Of a stretch of DNA of 64,000 nt, positions 12,804-24,118 are shown piece after piece. Every line of letters starts with the position of its first letter. Position 1 is the stretch's first letter. Below the pieces are notes generated by a model that was not told the origin of the DNA, searched no databases, and was given only the letters and a program-made list of their open reading frames with translations. The position numbers and the translations under genes are program-made. The stretch is taken from contig JACBWW010000040.1 in the NCBI GenBank assembly GCA_020086605.1, positions 313,954 to 377,953 on the forward strand, read 5' to 3'. The DNA comes from Lanius collurio. Its lineage: Eukaryota; Chordata; Aves; Passeriformes; Laniidae.

Positions 12804-13491
12804 GTAAGACCCTGTTTCTGTAAACCTACAAATGTACTGAAAAAATTTCGATAAATCAGAATCATTAAAAATAAGGATTGAGAAAATAAGGGGGATTCAC
12901 CATTTCATGAATCTTCATTGATTTGGGATCTACAAGGGAAGAATGACCAAAGATTGCATGTGTAATGCTTTAAAGACCATGGGGTTTATACAAATCTGAG
13001 AACTTTATGTATTTCAAGGCATGGCTCAATGCCTGTGTAGTCATGGAATCTGAACTCTCTTACATTTACACAAATGGGCAGAGAAATTTTTAAATCTTGT
13101 CATACAAAGCTTCATACGAGCTTTTATTGCAAAGAACATGATTACAGGGATATTTTTAACTCAAAATTTCACTACCATGCCAAAAGTTTTCACAGCACTA
13201 CATTATCTCTGTGATCCTCAGGAGATGCACACATATCTATACCACTGTTGCCCAGGTGTAGCTTTAAGTCACTTTATCTCCCACAGAGTTACAGTCAGGC
13301 AGGATACAGCAATGCCTCAGCACCTGAGGGCAGCCTGTCCCTCTGTTCCCCTTGGTACTCAGCTATTTTGGTCAGAAATGAAATCCTCTGGCCTTCAGTG
13401 AGGTCTGAGCATGATCCCTGCACTGCCTTCCCAGGCTGGGAGCAGTAGGAGCCACAGTGCTTCACAGCAAAGAGAAGATGGTGGTGCCACC
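12804..13491. other. Unique AT-rich sequence, nothing recognised
   Basis: No gene or repeat recognised. Overlapping 66- to 87-codon frames at 13138-13448 give unremarkable peptides. Confidence 0.5.
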
Positions 13492-13558
13492 ACAGAATCA
13501 CAGATCCATAAACCTCGGAAAAGATGTCTGAGATCACGGGGTCTGAACATCAACAAAC
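13492..13558 (-). mobile_element. CR1 LINE 3' tip, older type
   Basis: Minus-strand CR1 terminus: ACAGAATCACAGATCCATAAA, then CCTCGGAAAAGATGTCTGAGATCA and a TCTGAACATCAAC segment. This matches the CR1 variant ending in AAGAC.TCTAAGATCATC..CCAACCATCAAC rather than the GGGACC type seen at 0.2 and 9.2 kb. It is highly diverged, so boundaries are approximate. Confidence 0.65.
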
Positions 13559-15851
13559 AGCTGAAGAGGCACAACTATTTCTGTAAACCTGACTGCAGAA
13601 GAGTGGGAAGGTTTCTTTCTCTGCTTGATTGAGAGCAAGTTGCACTTTTGTTCCTCCACTCGACTGTTGACATGAAAGTGTTATGAGAGGAACAGCACAT
13701 GCAAAGCACTTTCTATCAATAAAGGAGAAGCAGCAGACACTTCCTGAAGAAAAAGGCTTTTCTTCTCAGTAATGAAGATGATGACAGAACTAGTGCAGCT
13801 TAGCTTGGTGGCTTATCTAGAGTTAGTTCAGGAGTCCTGCTGCCACAGAAATCAGGGCACAAACCAATCCAGTGAATGACAGGACAAAGGTCCTATCAGG
13901 ACATGTTTTTAAGAGCAGCTGTAAATATAAGAGATGTTCTTTCTAACACAGTGAAGATTAAAACAAGCCTATGTTATCAATCTGCCTGAAGAGGCACAAC
14001 ATGAGAGAACTGGGTGGTGTTGTCTCACTGCATGAAATGCTGATAATGTGCAAAGGCAGCCTGGACAGCAGTATTTTAACATAAAAGGCCAATTTCTCCC
14101 CTTTATTAAACAGGTAGGGAGATAAGGAACACGGGGCTAATCCCCCAGGGAACTCAAGCTCCTCAGTGCTGCCCTTGTACCTTTTCCTACAGGAGGGACT
14201 GCTGGAAGCACACACCCTGGCACTGGGATGCTCCACTGAAGCTCCCACATCCCCTCCTTGAGCTTATGGAAGCTCCAAACTGTCACAGATGCAGCAGGAC
14301 AAAAGGAACAAGTTGTGCCCTTTCCTCACCCTATTTTTTAACTTTCTTAAGAAGAGAAACTTCCAGGACAGAGTTTATGCTATCAAGGGTGTCTATGCAA
14401 CAGCCAATGCTTTTGGTACTACTGTAAACTAAATAATTAGAAACTCCATATAAGTGCCCTCCAAAATCCTACGGCCTGGCTTGCTGATTTGGCCCTGAGG
14501 ATCCAAATCCACTGTAAAATTTCTTTTACCTTCCAATAACTCATTTAGTATTAGTTACAATCCATCTTTTTTTGTAAAAAAATCCAGAAAAATGGGCCAT
14601 GGATTCAACCGAAAACCACATTTTAATATGAATAATAAATTTTCTAAACCTCTTTCCCTTCCCCCCATTAAATTATTCTCTGGATAAAGAATCAGATATT
14701 CTTTTACTAGAATAATTCATTTCCAAGCCTTTCAATACATAGAAATAATACTTTCTAGCAAAAGAGAGCTCTTAGACAATGAAAAGACATTAAATTGTAG
14801 ATTTAAAAATTCCTTTTCTATTGAAAGTCCAGATATATATATTTAGAGTCTAACAGAACAATTGTGCTGCCTCAAGATTCATTAACTGCTGATCTCACGC
14901 ACAGACAGGAAAGAGAGAAAACAACGAAGGGAATCTTTTGAATATTTCATTAACTCTGATATTCAATTATTATAACAATGTCACTCAGGAGGGCTTGCAC
15001 TGAATTTTGTTAGAGATGAGGATTTTAAGCAAATGATAGACCCACAAAATTGTTTTTCAGTTTCAATAACAATGGATATTACTCATTGTCTCTTCAGAAA
15101 CAGGAAAAAACTGTTTATATTGCATTAAAATTTTTAGAATTTGAAGCAAGATCGCTTAAAAACAAAAATTGAAACTTCTCCTATTTTTACATGAATAATG
15201 ACAAATAGATATATATAATTTCTGTATTTTTCTATAATGGAACATATATCCAAAAGGACTGATTTATTTTTCTTTCTTTAACCTCACCAGAGCCTACTTA
15301 GAGTTGCTTTGTTCAAATTGTTCATATTTTTCTCATTATTATATTTCGTCTCAAAATTTTTGAAATTTGCAACTGTTATCCTGTAGATTTTGGCAGCTTG
15401 CAGCAAGACTTTGCCTTTAAATTACTAATAGGCACATTTTTATTTTTCATTAACTAGATGTCTCCAATCCAACCAGGTCCTACACCATGTCATTAGAAGC
15501 CCTTGGCAGAAGTTATCTTTAAATGGTGTGATGTTTCCTGTGCTTTACTTCCCAACCTCTTAAGCTATCCAGAACTTGAAAGGAAGAAATGGCAAGGATT
15601 AATGCCTTACCATTAAGCTAATTAGAAGAAGAACTGCTAATGAGTGTAAATTAGTAATGATAGCTACAACATACACCCAAGGAACAAAATTGTGTATCTC
15701 AGCTGATAAAAAACCACTTATCAGTCAGAGGCACAACTGTTGGAAAAAATTGACACTTTCATTTTCACAAGTATGTCACTTAACATCAATAAGGGGTTCC
15801 CAAAGCATGCACAGAGCCAGCATTCAGTGGAATCCACAACTGTTTGGCACA
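13559..15851. other. Unique AT-rich sequence; homeobox-site-rich part at 15.6 kb
   Basis: No gene recognised. Very AT-rich between 14.5 and 15.4 kb. The part at 15590-15665 has CTAATTAG (15618-15625) plus several further TAAT cores, a look often seen in conserved developmental enhancers. Conservation cannot be judged from one sequence. Confidence 0.45.
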
Positions 15852-15965
15852 GGACTTCGAGCAACCTGGTCCAGTACAAGGTGTCCCTGACCAGGGCAAG
15901 GGTGTTGCAATGAGAAGATCTTTTAAGGCCCTTTTTAACCCAAAGCACTCTGTGATTCCATGAAT
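15852..15965 (+). mobile_element. CR1 LINE 3' end
   Basis: About 115 bp of the CR1 3' end on the plus strand: GAGCAACCTGGTCCAGTACA, GGTGTCCCTGACCAGGGCA, GATCTTTTAAGGCCC, and the tail CACTCTGTGATTCCATGAAT. 5'-truncated, no ORF. Confidence 0.85.
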
Positions 15966-17853
15966 ACTCTCTAGCTTGGTACATTTACATTTCCACAGGC
16001 ATGCTCAGACTTCAATACACATATATAAGAAAACATGTGAGGTTGCTGTTGTCCATGTGTATCTTTACTTATCAAACACTAATTATTTAGCAGTCTCATC
16101 TTTGATAAAAAGATCAGACGTCTCAGCCACAAGTGCTGGTTATCCAATTACACACAAGGCACATCTGTGTTTTGAAAAGCACAGTTAAGGCACAGATTTC
16201 ACTTGCAAAAAGCCAATTTCCCTCAGTTTCACTGACTTCTGAAACAGTGGTGAACAAAACTGTCCCTAAACCACGAGCAGAGCAAAACCAGCCCAAGATA
16301 ATCCTTTTATCTCCAGCTGACAATTATGACAATTATGTCCCACTAATGTCCTCTGAAAAAAAATTCACTCAAATCTCATGCTGAAGCTCAGGTATGACAA
16401 AATTATGTTCACCAGAAGTGAGCCCACATATGAAAAATGTGTCTCTCCTGCATTTAGCCCTAACTTCAGCCCAAGTTTATGCAGTGTTTCACAGCCACTT
16501 GTGAAATTACTGCTAATGTTTAAAAGGTCTTATAACAAACTTTATTCCAAGATTCAGGAATTCTGATAATACTTTTGAAATCTGTCCAAAAAACCCCATC
16601 CTGAACAAGAAAACCAACCCAAGTGCATGTGATTTCAGATGATCAGAAAGCTTTAACCAAAGTTTTAGGTTCTCCACTTGTCAAACTAAGAGGAGAATGC
16701 TCATGTTACCTACCACGGCTGTCAGAAATTCCTTGGCTAATATTTGTGTAGAGCCAAGTACCAAAGCTGCCCTTTGACGCTGATTTTGTCAAAATTCTTA
16801 CTATCCAAGGCCACAGTCCAAGAAGGCTTGAAAATAAACTGCCTGCTACCAAATAGGACACAATATGATAGACTGCACTTGAAAAAATAGCTTTAAAGAA
16901 ACATTTGTGTTTGCAGGTAACAGGACCTCTCTATATAGAATGATTGTGCTTATTCCTGTCAAGTATCATAGACACAATAGAATTAAAGAAATAGATATAA
17001 TTTTATCTGATTTTTTCACAGAGAAGGACTTTGTTCACATAACATTGAGAAAGACTATTTTATTATTCCTGTTTTTGTCAACATGGTTATAGGAAAAGAT
17101 ATTTAGTGGAAAAACTAGATATGCACTCAATTTTTTTTTTATCTTAATAGAAAAAACTGATACAAACCTATAAATTCCCTTTATTTTCAATATAACCATT
17201 CCACTTCAGCTAAAAACATGTTTATTAAGAGTTCAGTGATTGAAGATAAACCAGTTGTTAACTACTATTGACAAATGATTACTTGGGGACTCCTGCTGAT
17301 CTAATAAAGTGAATCTGCTCTCCTCTCATTTCTCCTTGCTATCACACCATAAACTACTTTTATAGTATTTTCTATGCAATGCATCACCAGGCACTTTACA
17401 TTATAAAACCAATCAGCAGATAAAACACCACTGGATCGTATAACACTGACATAAAATTCAACACCGAGTAAAGCCTAAATAAAAAAGGTAAATTTTCTGC
17501 ATCAATTTGCAAACTAAGAGGAACATGCACTGCGTGTACTTGAGGATGTAAGAGGAGTCCAGTGATATGGAGCAGGGCAATTCAAAGCCTACATTTGACA
17601 CAGCTTGCACACAAGCCTTGGAAGTTACTTTGAGAGATTTCCAAGAGCCCAGCTCACACAGAATGAAAATGTCAGATGCCAAGCCCATGTAATGCACATT
17701 CAGTTTTCTAAGAACACAGGTTTTAAATGTGCACCAGTGCCTCGGCCAAAAGTAATTACAATTCTTTCAAAACTGATGATTGCTTGCATTATCTCTGTTT
17801 TGGATAATAAGCAGCTGTTTCTCTCGCTACAGAAGTGGTTAAATTGTTCTGCT
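15966..17853. other. Unique AT-rich sequence, nothing recognised
   Basis: No gene, RNA or interspersed repeat that I can support. Short frames up to about 104 codons (17605-17919) show no domain. Confidence 0.5.
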
Positions 17854-17940
17854 GAACCACTGAGAAGGCTGAGAGGTAAAAATGGTTTGGAAGGTAAATT
17901 TAACTCTGCTAAAACCTGATGAGAAACAAAATTACCCAAT
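17854..17940 (+). repeat. Local 90-bp repeat, copy 1
   Basis: This segment, beginning GAACCACTGAGAAGG and ending in ATGAGAAACAAAATTACCCAAT, recurs about 0.9 kb downstream in the same orientation. Aligned by eye over 87 positions the two differ at roughly a dozen sites including a 1-bp gap, about 86% identity. The flanks do not align. It does not match CR1. It is either an old local duplication or two fragments of an unrecognised dispersed repeat. Confidence 0.75.
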
Positions 17941-18759
17941 ACTTCAGATATCTTGAAAATAACAGTCTAATCTAATGGTTTATTTCAGAAATTTTTATCA
18001 GGTACTCTCACCAACAGTATTCCCACCTTTAGTTATCAGGATTTGTTTATAATTACACAAAGTCAAACCAATCAAAGACATCAGTGAAGTACTGAGAAAA
18101 AAATTACCTGTGTACACTTACATTTGAAAGAGATTGCAATACCTAGTGTTAATAAAAATCCTCATCTATAAAAACAGCACCTGTGCAATAGTGATTATCA
18201 ACCAGGTTTTATGTGCAGAATTCAACATTCATATAAATCAACCTCCAGGGTATTTCAGGGAAGAAGGACCTTTAAAAGCTCATCAACAATGAAATAAAAG
18301 TCAGGACTTGTTGAAGTCCAAGATACAAGCAACACTATTCCATAGTTGGAGAAAAGAAGGGACTTTTAGCTAAAACATCTTCAAAATATTTTAAAATAAA
18401 CAGTACAAAAGACACACTCCATGTTGAAAACCAACAGTGTAGCAAGTTCTCCAATGTGGGATGAAGATACAGCACAGGCATCATGGCAGGACTTTGTGTA
18501 GTGCAGACACCACTAGGTGGGCTGTTTGTGTTTACAAAACCAGCCCAGAGAGTTTCCACACAAATCACCACATGGAAATATTTTTAACTTGCAAAATCGA
18601 ATTAAAAGACTTCCATTAGAGGAATAAGTAATAGAGGATCAGAGAGGGAAAAGGGGGTTGAGACAGCATCACCAATGGATGGCCATATCTATTAGAAATG
18701 ATAGAGCCTTTAATAATGAAACAAGAACTTCTGAGATCTACATTCAAGCCTAATTTATT
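17941..18759. other. Sequence between the two 90-bp copies
   Basis: Unique-looking AT-rich DNA with no gene recognised. It does not resemble the flanks of either copy, so this is not a simple tandem repeat with a 0.9-kb unit. Confidence 0.5.
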
Positions 18760-18846
18760 GAACCACTGAGAAGGTAGAGAGGTAAAAATAGTTTTGAAAG
18801 TAAATTAACTCAGCCAAAATCTGATGAGAAACATAATTATTCAATA
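18760..18846 (+). repeat. Local 90-bp repeat, copy 2
   Basis: Second copy of the segment at 17854-17940, in the same orientation: GAACCACTGAGAAGG, AGAGGTAAAAAT, CTGATGAGAAAC, then diverging into the AT-rich patch that follows. Both copies lack an ORF. Confidence 0.75.
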
Positions 18847-19050
18847 AATATTTTTATTTTTATAATAAATATTGAATTTTTCAATAACCCAGTATTTATA
18901 ATATAGTTATTTTATTATTAAAGTATTATAAATGAATTTACAGCTCAACAGTCAAGATCTATTCAGTCAAACACTGCAAAATTATAATTTAATACTGTCC
19001 AATTAATTCTTCATAATTTTGTAATTATAATATAATTTTATTCTTTTAAA
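18838..19050. repeat. AT-rich patch with short inverted repeats
   Basis: About 200 bp that is nearly all A and T. It contains small palindromes such as ATTCAATA paired with TATTGAAT and ATTGAA-TTT-TTCAAT, and several ATAATTT/AAATTAT repeats. It directly abuts copy 2 of the 90-bp repeat. No coding potential. Confidence 0.7.
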
Positions 19051-22000
19051 TGCAACTAATAACTTAGGAGGTATCAAATAGTCCCAGGGTTTGGTATTGC
19101 TGCAGACATTGTAGTGCTTGGCTTTTAACAAAAGCCCAGGTTATACATCCTCCTACTTGTGAAACAAACCTGAAATGCATCAGCCCATCTGATATCACTT
19201 GGACTTAAAAAGCAGAAATTTTTGCACTCAGAAAAAGAAGATACACATGGCAGCTCTTAAGCCCTGATGCCATCTGGAGGACTTGTGTCCTGGCAGAGTT
19301 GGCACTGGGATAACACTGTTCCACCTGGGATAACAGGACATTGCTGCACCGGTGGCTGCAGCAAGGCCAGGTGTTGTGCCTCTGCATCAGCACAACCAGG
19401 CACAGCCAACAGTCTGCCTTGACTGTGCCTCCCGTGCCTCTGGTGGAAAGAGATGATACAGTGACAAACAGGAGTCTGCAAGGAGCAAGGGAGGGCGACA
19501 ACCAAAATTAATGTTTGAGCATTTGATTGGAAGAAGGAGACTCTGACCCTATTCTAAGTACGCTTTGAAATGAGAAACAAGAAAGCACTAAAAAGCCATC
19601 AAGTTATACCTTGATATGTGATTGATTTTAAATCACATACTTGCAAAATAATCGCCAATCCTGTTATATTTCCAAGATCTATTTCATACCAGTCATGAAG
19701 ACAGCAACATCAAGGGAGTAATGTTAGATGTGGCCAGATGGTCTTGCAAGGTACAGCAGTGATATTCCCATTGTTGCTTATTGCCTTGAAAGGTTGAAAA
19801 TAAATGAAGCAAAGAAAAAAAAAAAAAAAAAAAAAAGCTTCAGGGTGCTTCTATGGCTCTGCACTGATTTTAAGCAATGGAGGCAGAAGACACAGCAACT
19901 GCAGCCTCATCTGCCACAGAGGCAGTGTACCGGATGCTGGGACAAGTTTCCTCATAAAGAGACAAAATAGGGCTGTGAATAATTACAGGGGAAGCGTCAC
20001 TAATAGAGGGAGTATGGCCTGGAAGTGAACACCAGCAACAAAGAGCTAGATTGTGAGGCTTTGTGCTGAGGAGTGACTGAAAACCCCGGCTTGCTCAGTG
20101 GAACATGGTTTGAAAAGCTCTGCCTGAATTGGCCAGAAATTTGCATGATGATCAAAGGCAAAATAACTTGAGTGGAAGAATAGCAGAAACCTGCTTCCAT
20201 TTTTTTTAGGATGGAAAATGGAGGCACACTGCAGGAAAAATGATGAAAAGCAGCCAGTTAGTTGCAAATCCAGGTTGTGACTTTAGTCATTAGATCAAAA
20301 TTCATCTGCCCTTAAGTGTTTTACTGATATGCAGCTATTCAGTCACTGTCACGTGAAGGCTTAGGATGTCATTGTGCACCCACAATGTCTGACAGGACAG
20401 GACTGCCAGAATCCTAATCCTTGTTTACAGAGCACACAGGGTGCAGAGGCAGCAGAAGCAATGAACTGGAGACCCTGCTTACAGAACTGGAGGGCTAAGG
20501 GTCCTGAATATACTTCTGCCTCATAACTGTCTGTATTATTGCCACAAAAATCAACTTCATTGATGCCTAAATAGCACAAATACAGAGAGCTGTACATGCA
20601 CATACATGAGACTGGGAAGAGTCTGAAACAGCTGCTCAAACATCAGCCACTCCTGTCCCGTTCCACTCACCTTGCTGTGTCAGTAGGACATTTCTATTAA
20701 TAGGCAGAGACAACACATTCAAAAATTCACTGTGCCTTTTGTCAAAAAAATAGGCAGGAATTTTAATACCCTAGGGACATCCTCAACCTTTAAGTATCTC
20801 TTTGGTAACTCCAAATGAATATAAGAATCTATTGCTGCCACAGATCTGATTGTCTTTTACATATTCCAGATCCTTTATTTACTAATTAACTAAACACTGA
20901 ACTTTCATTAAAGCTGGTGTACAATTGTGCTAGCTTAACTAGAAATAGGTGGTCACCTACTTCAGCCCTGCCCAATAAACTGAATATCAATAGAATGAAG
21001 GACAGATATATGCAACCACATGGTAAGAATAAACTGGAAGGCATTCATGACTCTACAAGAGGGATGGAGGATGCCAAGAGATGAACAGGTTGTCCTAAAC
21101 TTGGTGTCCTTAAAGAGCTTTCCATTAGAAGACCTTAAAATAGTTTACAAGTGCAAACAGTAAATCATTACATATCTGAACAAGATAAGTGACAAACATG
21201 CTTGCTTCCTGGCTTAATTATGATCTAGTCAGAGAAGTACATTTTTGTGTATCAAAAAAAGTCTATAATCAGGAGAATCATTATCTGGAAGTACACTGGG
21301 AAATGGGAGGTGGCAGCCAATAGCTACATGCATAATTCAAATTGCAACTCGGGATTACTCACTGGTTCACATCCTCCTGGGACCAAAACATTAGCTCCAA
21401 CAGTTATCAAAATGGCATTGCAACAATACAAGTTGATGAACTCACAAAGGAAAATCATCTCACAACTGTGAATTGCCATTTACTAATAATAAAACATAAA
21501 GACATGTAAACTCAGGACAGTGTTAGCTCTAAAATTTCTAGGGAACATAAATGTGGAAGACAAAGCATCTCCAACAATTGTATTTCTCACAGAAGAGAAG
21601 TTTTCAGACAAAAGTTGTTTCTAATTTCATTTGCTGCCTTGTTCCCAGTATTTGGCACACTTTGAGCAGATGGTGAGGAGCAGACACTCAGCCCTAGGTC
21701 AGTATCGAAGAATTGAAGTTATAAAAGACCCACATTATCTTCAAAACAGTTATTCCTGCCTGCAAACGTGAAATATTGTTGACTGAGAAAATGAAAAATG
21801 TCTTTCTAATGTAAATGGATGCGCTCTGACCTATGACTATCAAACACAACACTGCTCTGACAGACAGCAGAGAGGAAAAAAGTGAAATGAGATTCTGATT
21901 TCAGTCACAGAAATAAAACCAGAACAAATCCATTACAGACAGTGTTTGGTCCTTTGAGTTCCGAAATAAAACCTGACAACAGAGTAGCATCTTTCTGAAA

Positions 22001-22195
22001 ATCTCAGTCTTAATCTTTTTAAATGAGCCAATGCTGACTGAAGCCAAAGAGGACCACGACTGGTTTGGCAGGGGTTACATCAGCTTTTCTGATGGAATCT
22101 GATGGAAATGTTAAGCACCTAATGAAAAGTCCTTTACTCATGTGCAACACACCATCTCTCTCTGTTAATGTTTTGGTTACTGTTCTTTTTCAGAT
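19051..22195. other. Unique sequence with an A22 tract
   Basis: No gene recognised. A GC-richer part at about 19260-19500 holds overlapping minus-strand ORFs of 82 and 98 codons without recognisable domains. A run of 22 A at 19815-19836 is annotated separately. Confidence 0.5.
19815..19836. repeat. Poly(A) run of 22
   Basis: An uninterrupted run of 22 A. AATAAA lies just upstream at 19799-19804, the order expected of a polyadenylated retrocopy, but I recognise no gene-like sequence upstream and see no clear target-site duplication. Confidence 0.9.
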
Positions 22196-22395
22196 AATGG
22201 CTTTAAATTGAAAGAGAGTAGGTTTAGACCAGATATTATGAAAAAATACTTTACTCAGACAATGGTGAGGCACTGGAACAAGTGGCTCAGAGAAACTGAG
22301 GATGCCCTTTCCTGGGAAGTGTTCAAGACCAGAGGGGATAGGGCTCTGAGATAGGTGGAAGGTGCTTCCAACTGGAGCAATTCAATGATTCTTTG
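22196..22395 (+). mobile_element. CR1 LINE 3' fragment
   Basis: About 200 bp of CR1 3' region on the plus strand: GGCTTTAAATTGAAAGAGAG, GGTGAGGCACTGGAACAAG, CTCAGAGAAACTGAGGATGC, GGTGGAAGGTGCTTCCAACT, and a degraded tail CAATTCAATGATTCTTTG. The ORF2 tail frame is interrupted. Confidence 0.9.
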
Positions 22396-23940
22396 CTTAG
22401 GGAATCCCTTGGGTTCTCAAAATTACTCAGGAAAATGAGAAAGAATGCTAGAAAGCTGTAAAAATCCAAGTGTACTCCTAGTGAAAGAACAGAATTAATT
22501 TTAAAGCAATTGACAGTGAGCAGTTAGAAGAAACAGAAGTGCTGGAGAGAAATACAAACTGAAGCCTTCTTTGCAACCTGAGCTGCCTCTCAGCTGGATT
22601 GGCAGACTCTATACAGGAGAGGCATCCACTTCCAAATTGCAATGCAAATATTTCACCAGGTTCTTTCTCTCAGATAAGGTAATTATCCTCTTGCAAATAC
22701 TGAAGGAACAGACTTAAAAAAAAAAAAAATTGAATAGTGGTGTTTCAAGAGACATCTCATAGTCTGGAAAATCAGGCAAGGTCACCTTCACTTGAGATCA
22801 GAAAAATGTTCACAGGCAAGGAAATTAGGGTGAAAAAAAGAAAAGGCATCTCATATTATCATATTATCACAACCCTAATTCAACTAATACTTAATTTTAT
22901 GAGCATGGCTGAAAAAAGGTTTAAGTAAGTTACTATATGAATTTAACAAAGAAAACAATCCTGGTTCAGTCATGAGCTGGTAATCTGGAAGATTAGCTAA
23001 CTGTTGCATCATGAACAACTACATTCTTCCACTTCCTTTAGCTGCCTTTGCCAGCAATAAAAATAATCTTGTTCCAGATTTTAAGCATGACATCCTGGAG
23101 AGCTTGTTCTGTCCCTCACAAGATGTTAGATTCTACCAACTGCATCATGTATGCAACATTAGGTAAAATACAGAAGAAAAAAAAAGTAGACCTAGGGTAG
23201 CTCAGAACTCCTTTAATTTCAGATGCTTCCAAGCAGAAATGATGCAAATAATTACAAAAAAAAAAAGTCTCCTGTCAATTTAGAGGATCATGTTTTTAAA
23301 GCCATACCTTTTACTCCTTCCATGAGGCATATGTAACATGTTCTTGTAAAATCCACTTAAAAATACATGCTCTATACCCAAAATCTGCTAGAGGTTAGAG
23401 TATTCTTCAGAAAATGGGTAATAATTTTAAAAATAGGCTTCATCTGTAGAACTCTTTATAAATGAAAACAGACTGAAAAATGAATTTCTGAGGTCTCCTT
23501 TAAAAAGTAGGAAAATTAGGGGTTTTCATTACTTCAGGCTTTGCTACTTCACAGGCTTTCCACACTGTTAGTCTTCGCTGCCTTAGGGAACAGTAGCTAT
23601 GATTATACAGTGCAAAATAAGTAGCATTAGCTCTAAGGCTGGATGGAACACCTAAAAATGTCTGACTCCTTTCAGGATTATGAAAATGTACACTGACACT
23701 CCCACTCCACCCTTAATAAAATGTGCTTGAGGCCAGGCAGGTTCCAAAGAGCCTCCCCAGGGAGCCTCAGGAGGAGAGTGATTGTCCATTGGCTTCTCCT
23801 GGATGATGCCTTTGAGCTTTCTCTGTACATATCGAATATGGCCTAAATATGTACATGTATTGTTTCTTCTTTCAATAAACCTGCCTTTAAGGTAACACTG
23901 CAACAGTTCAGGTACTGGTTTGTCAGCCCACATCATATTC
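22396..23940. other. Unique AT-rich sequence, nothing recognised
   Basis: No gene, RNA or repeat I can support, apart from short A-runs near 22717, 23179 and 23257. Confidence 0.5.
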
Positions 23941-24118
23941 TTCAAAAAAAAAAAAATTACCTTTTATATTTTCCCAAATCTCTCCAATATGAAAAAAAAA
24001 AGAGAACCAAAAACCACCCCCCCACCAAACAACAAAAATAACAACAAAAACAAGTACAACCCCTCTAAATGAACAAACACTCCCCTCTCTACCCCCAACC
24101 AATCCCCCCCAATCTTTC
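23941..24118. repeat. C/A-rich low-complexity tract
   Basis: About 175 bp dominated by A and C on the plus strand, with few G: A-runs, CCACCCCCCCACC, AACAACAAAAATAACAACA and CCAATCCCCCCCA. On the minus strand it gives a spurious Gly/Phe/Trp-rich ORF (23923-24195). It is the mirror, by strand, of the G/T tract at 0.64-0.80 kb. Confidence 0.85.
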
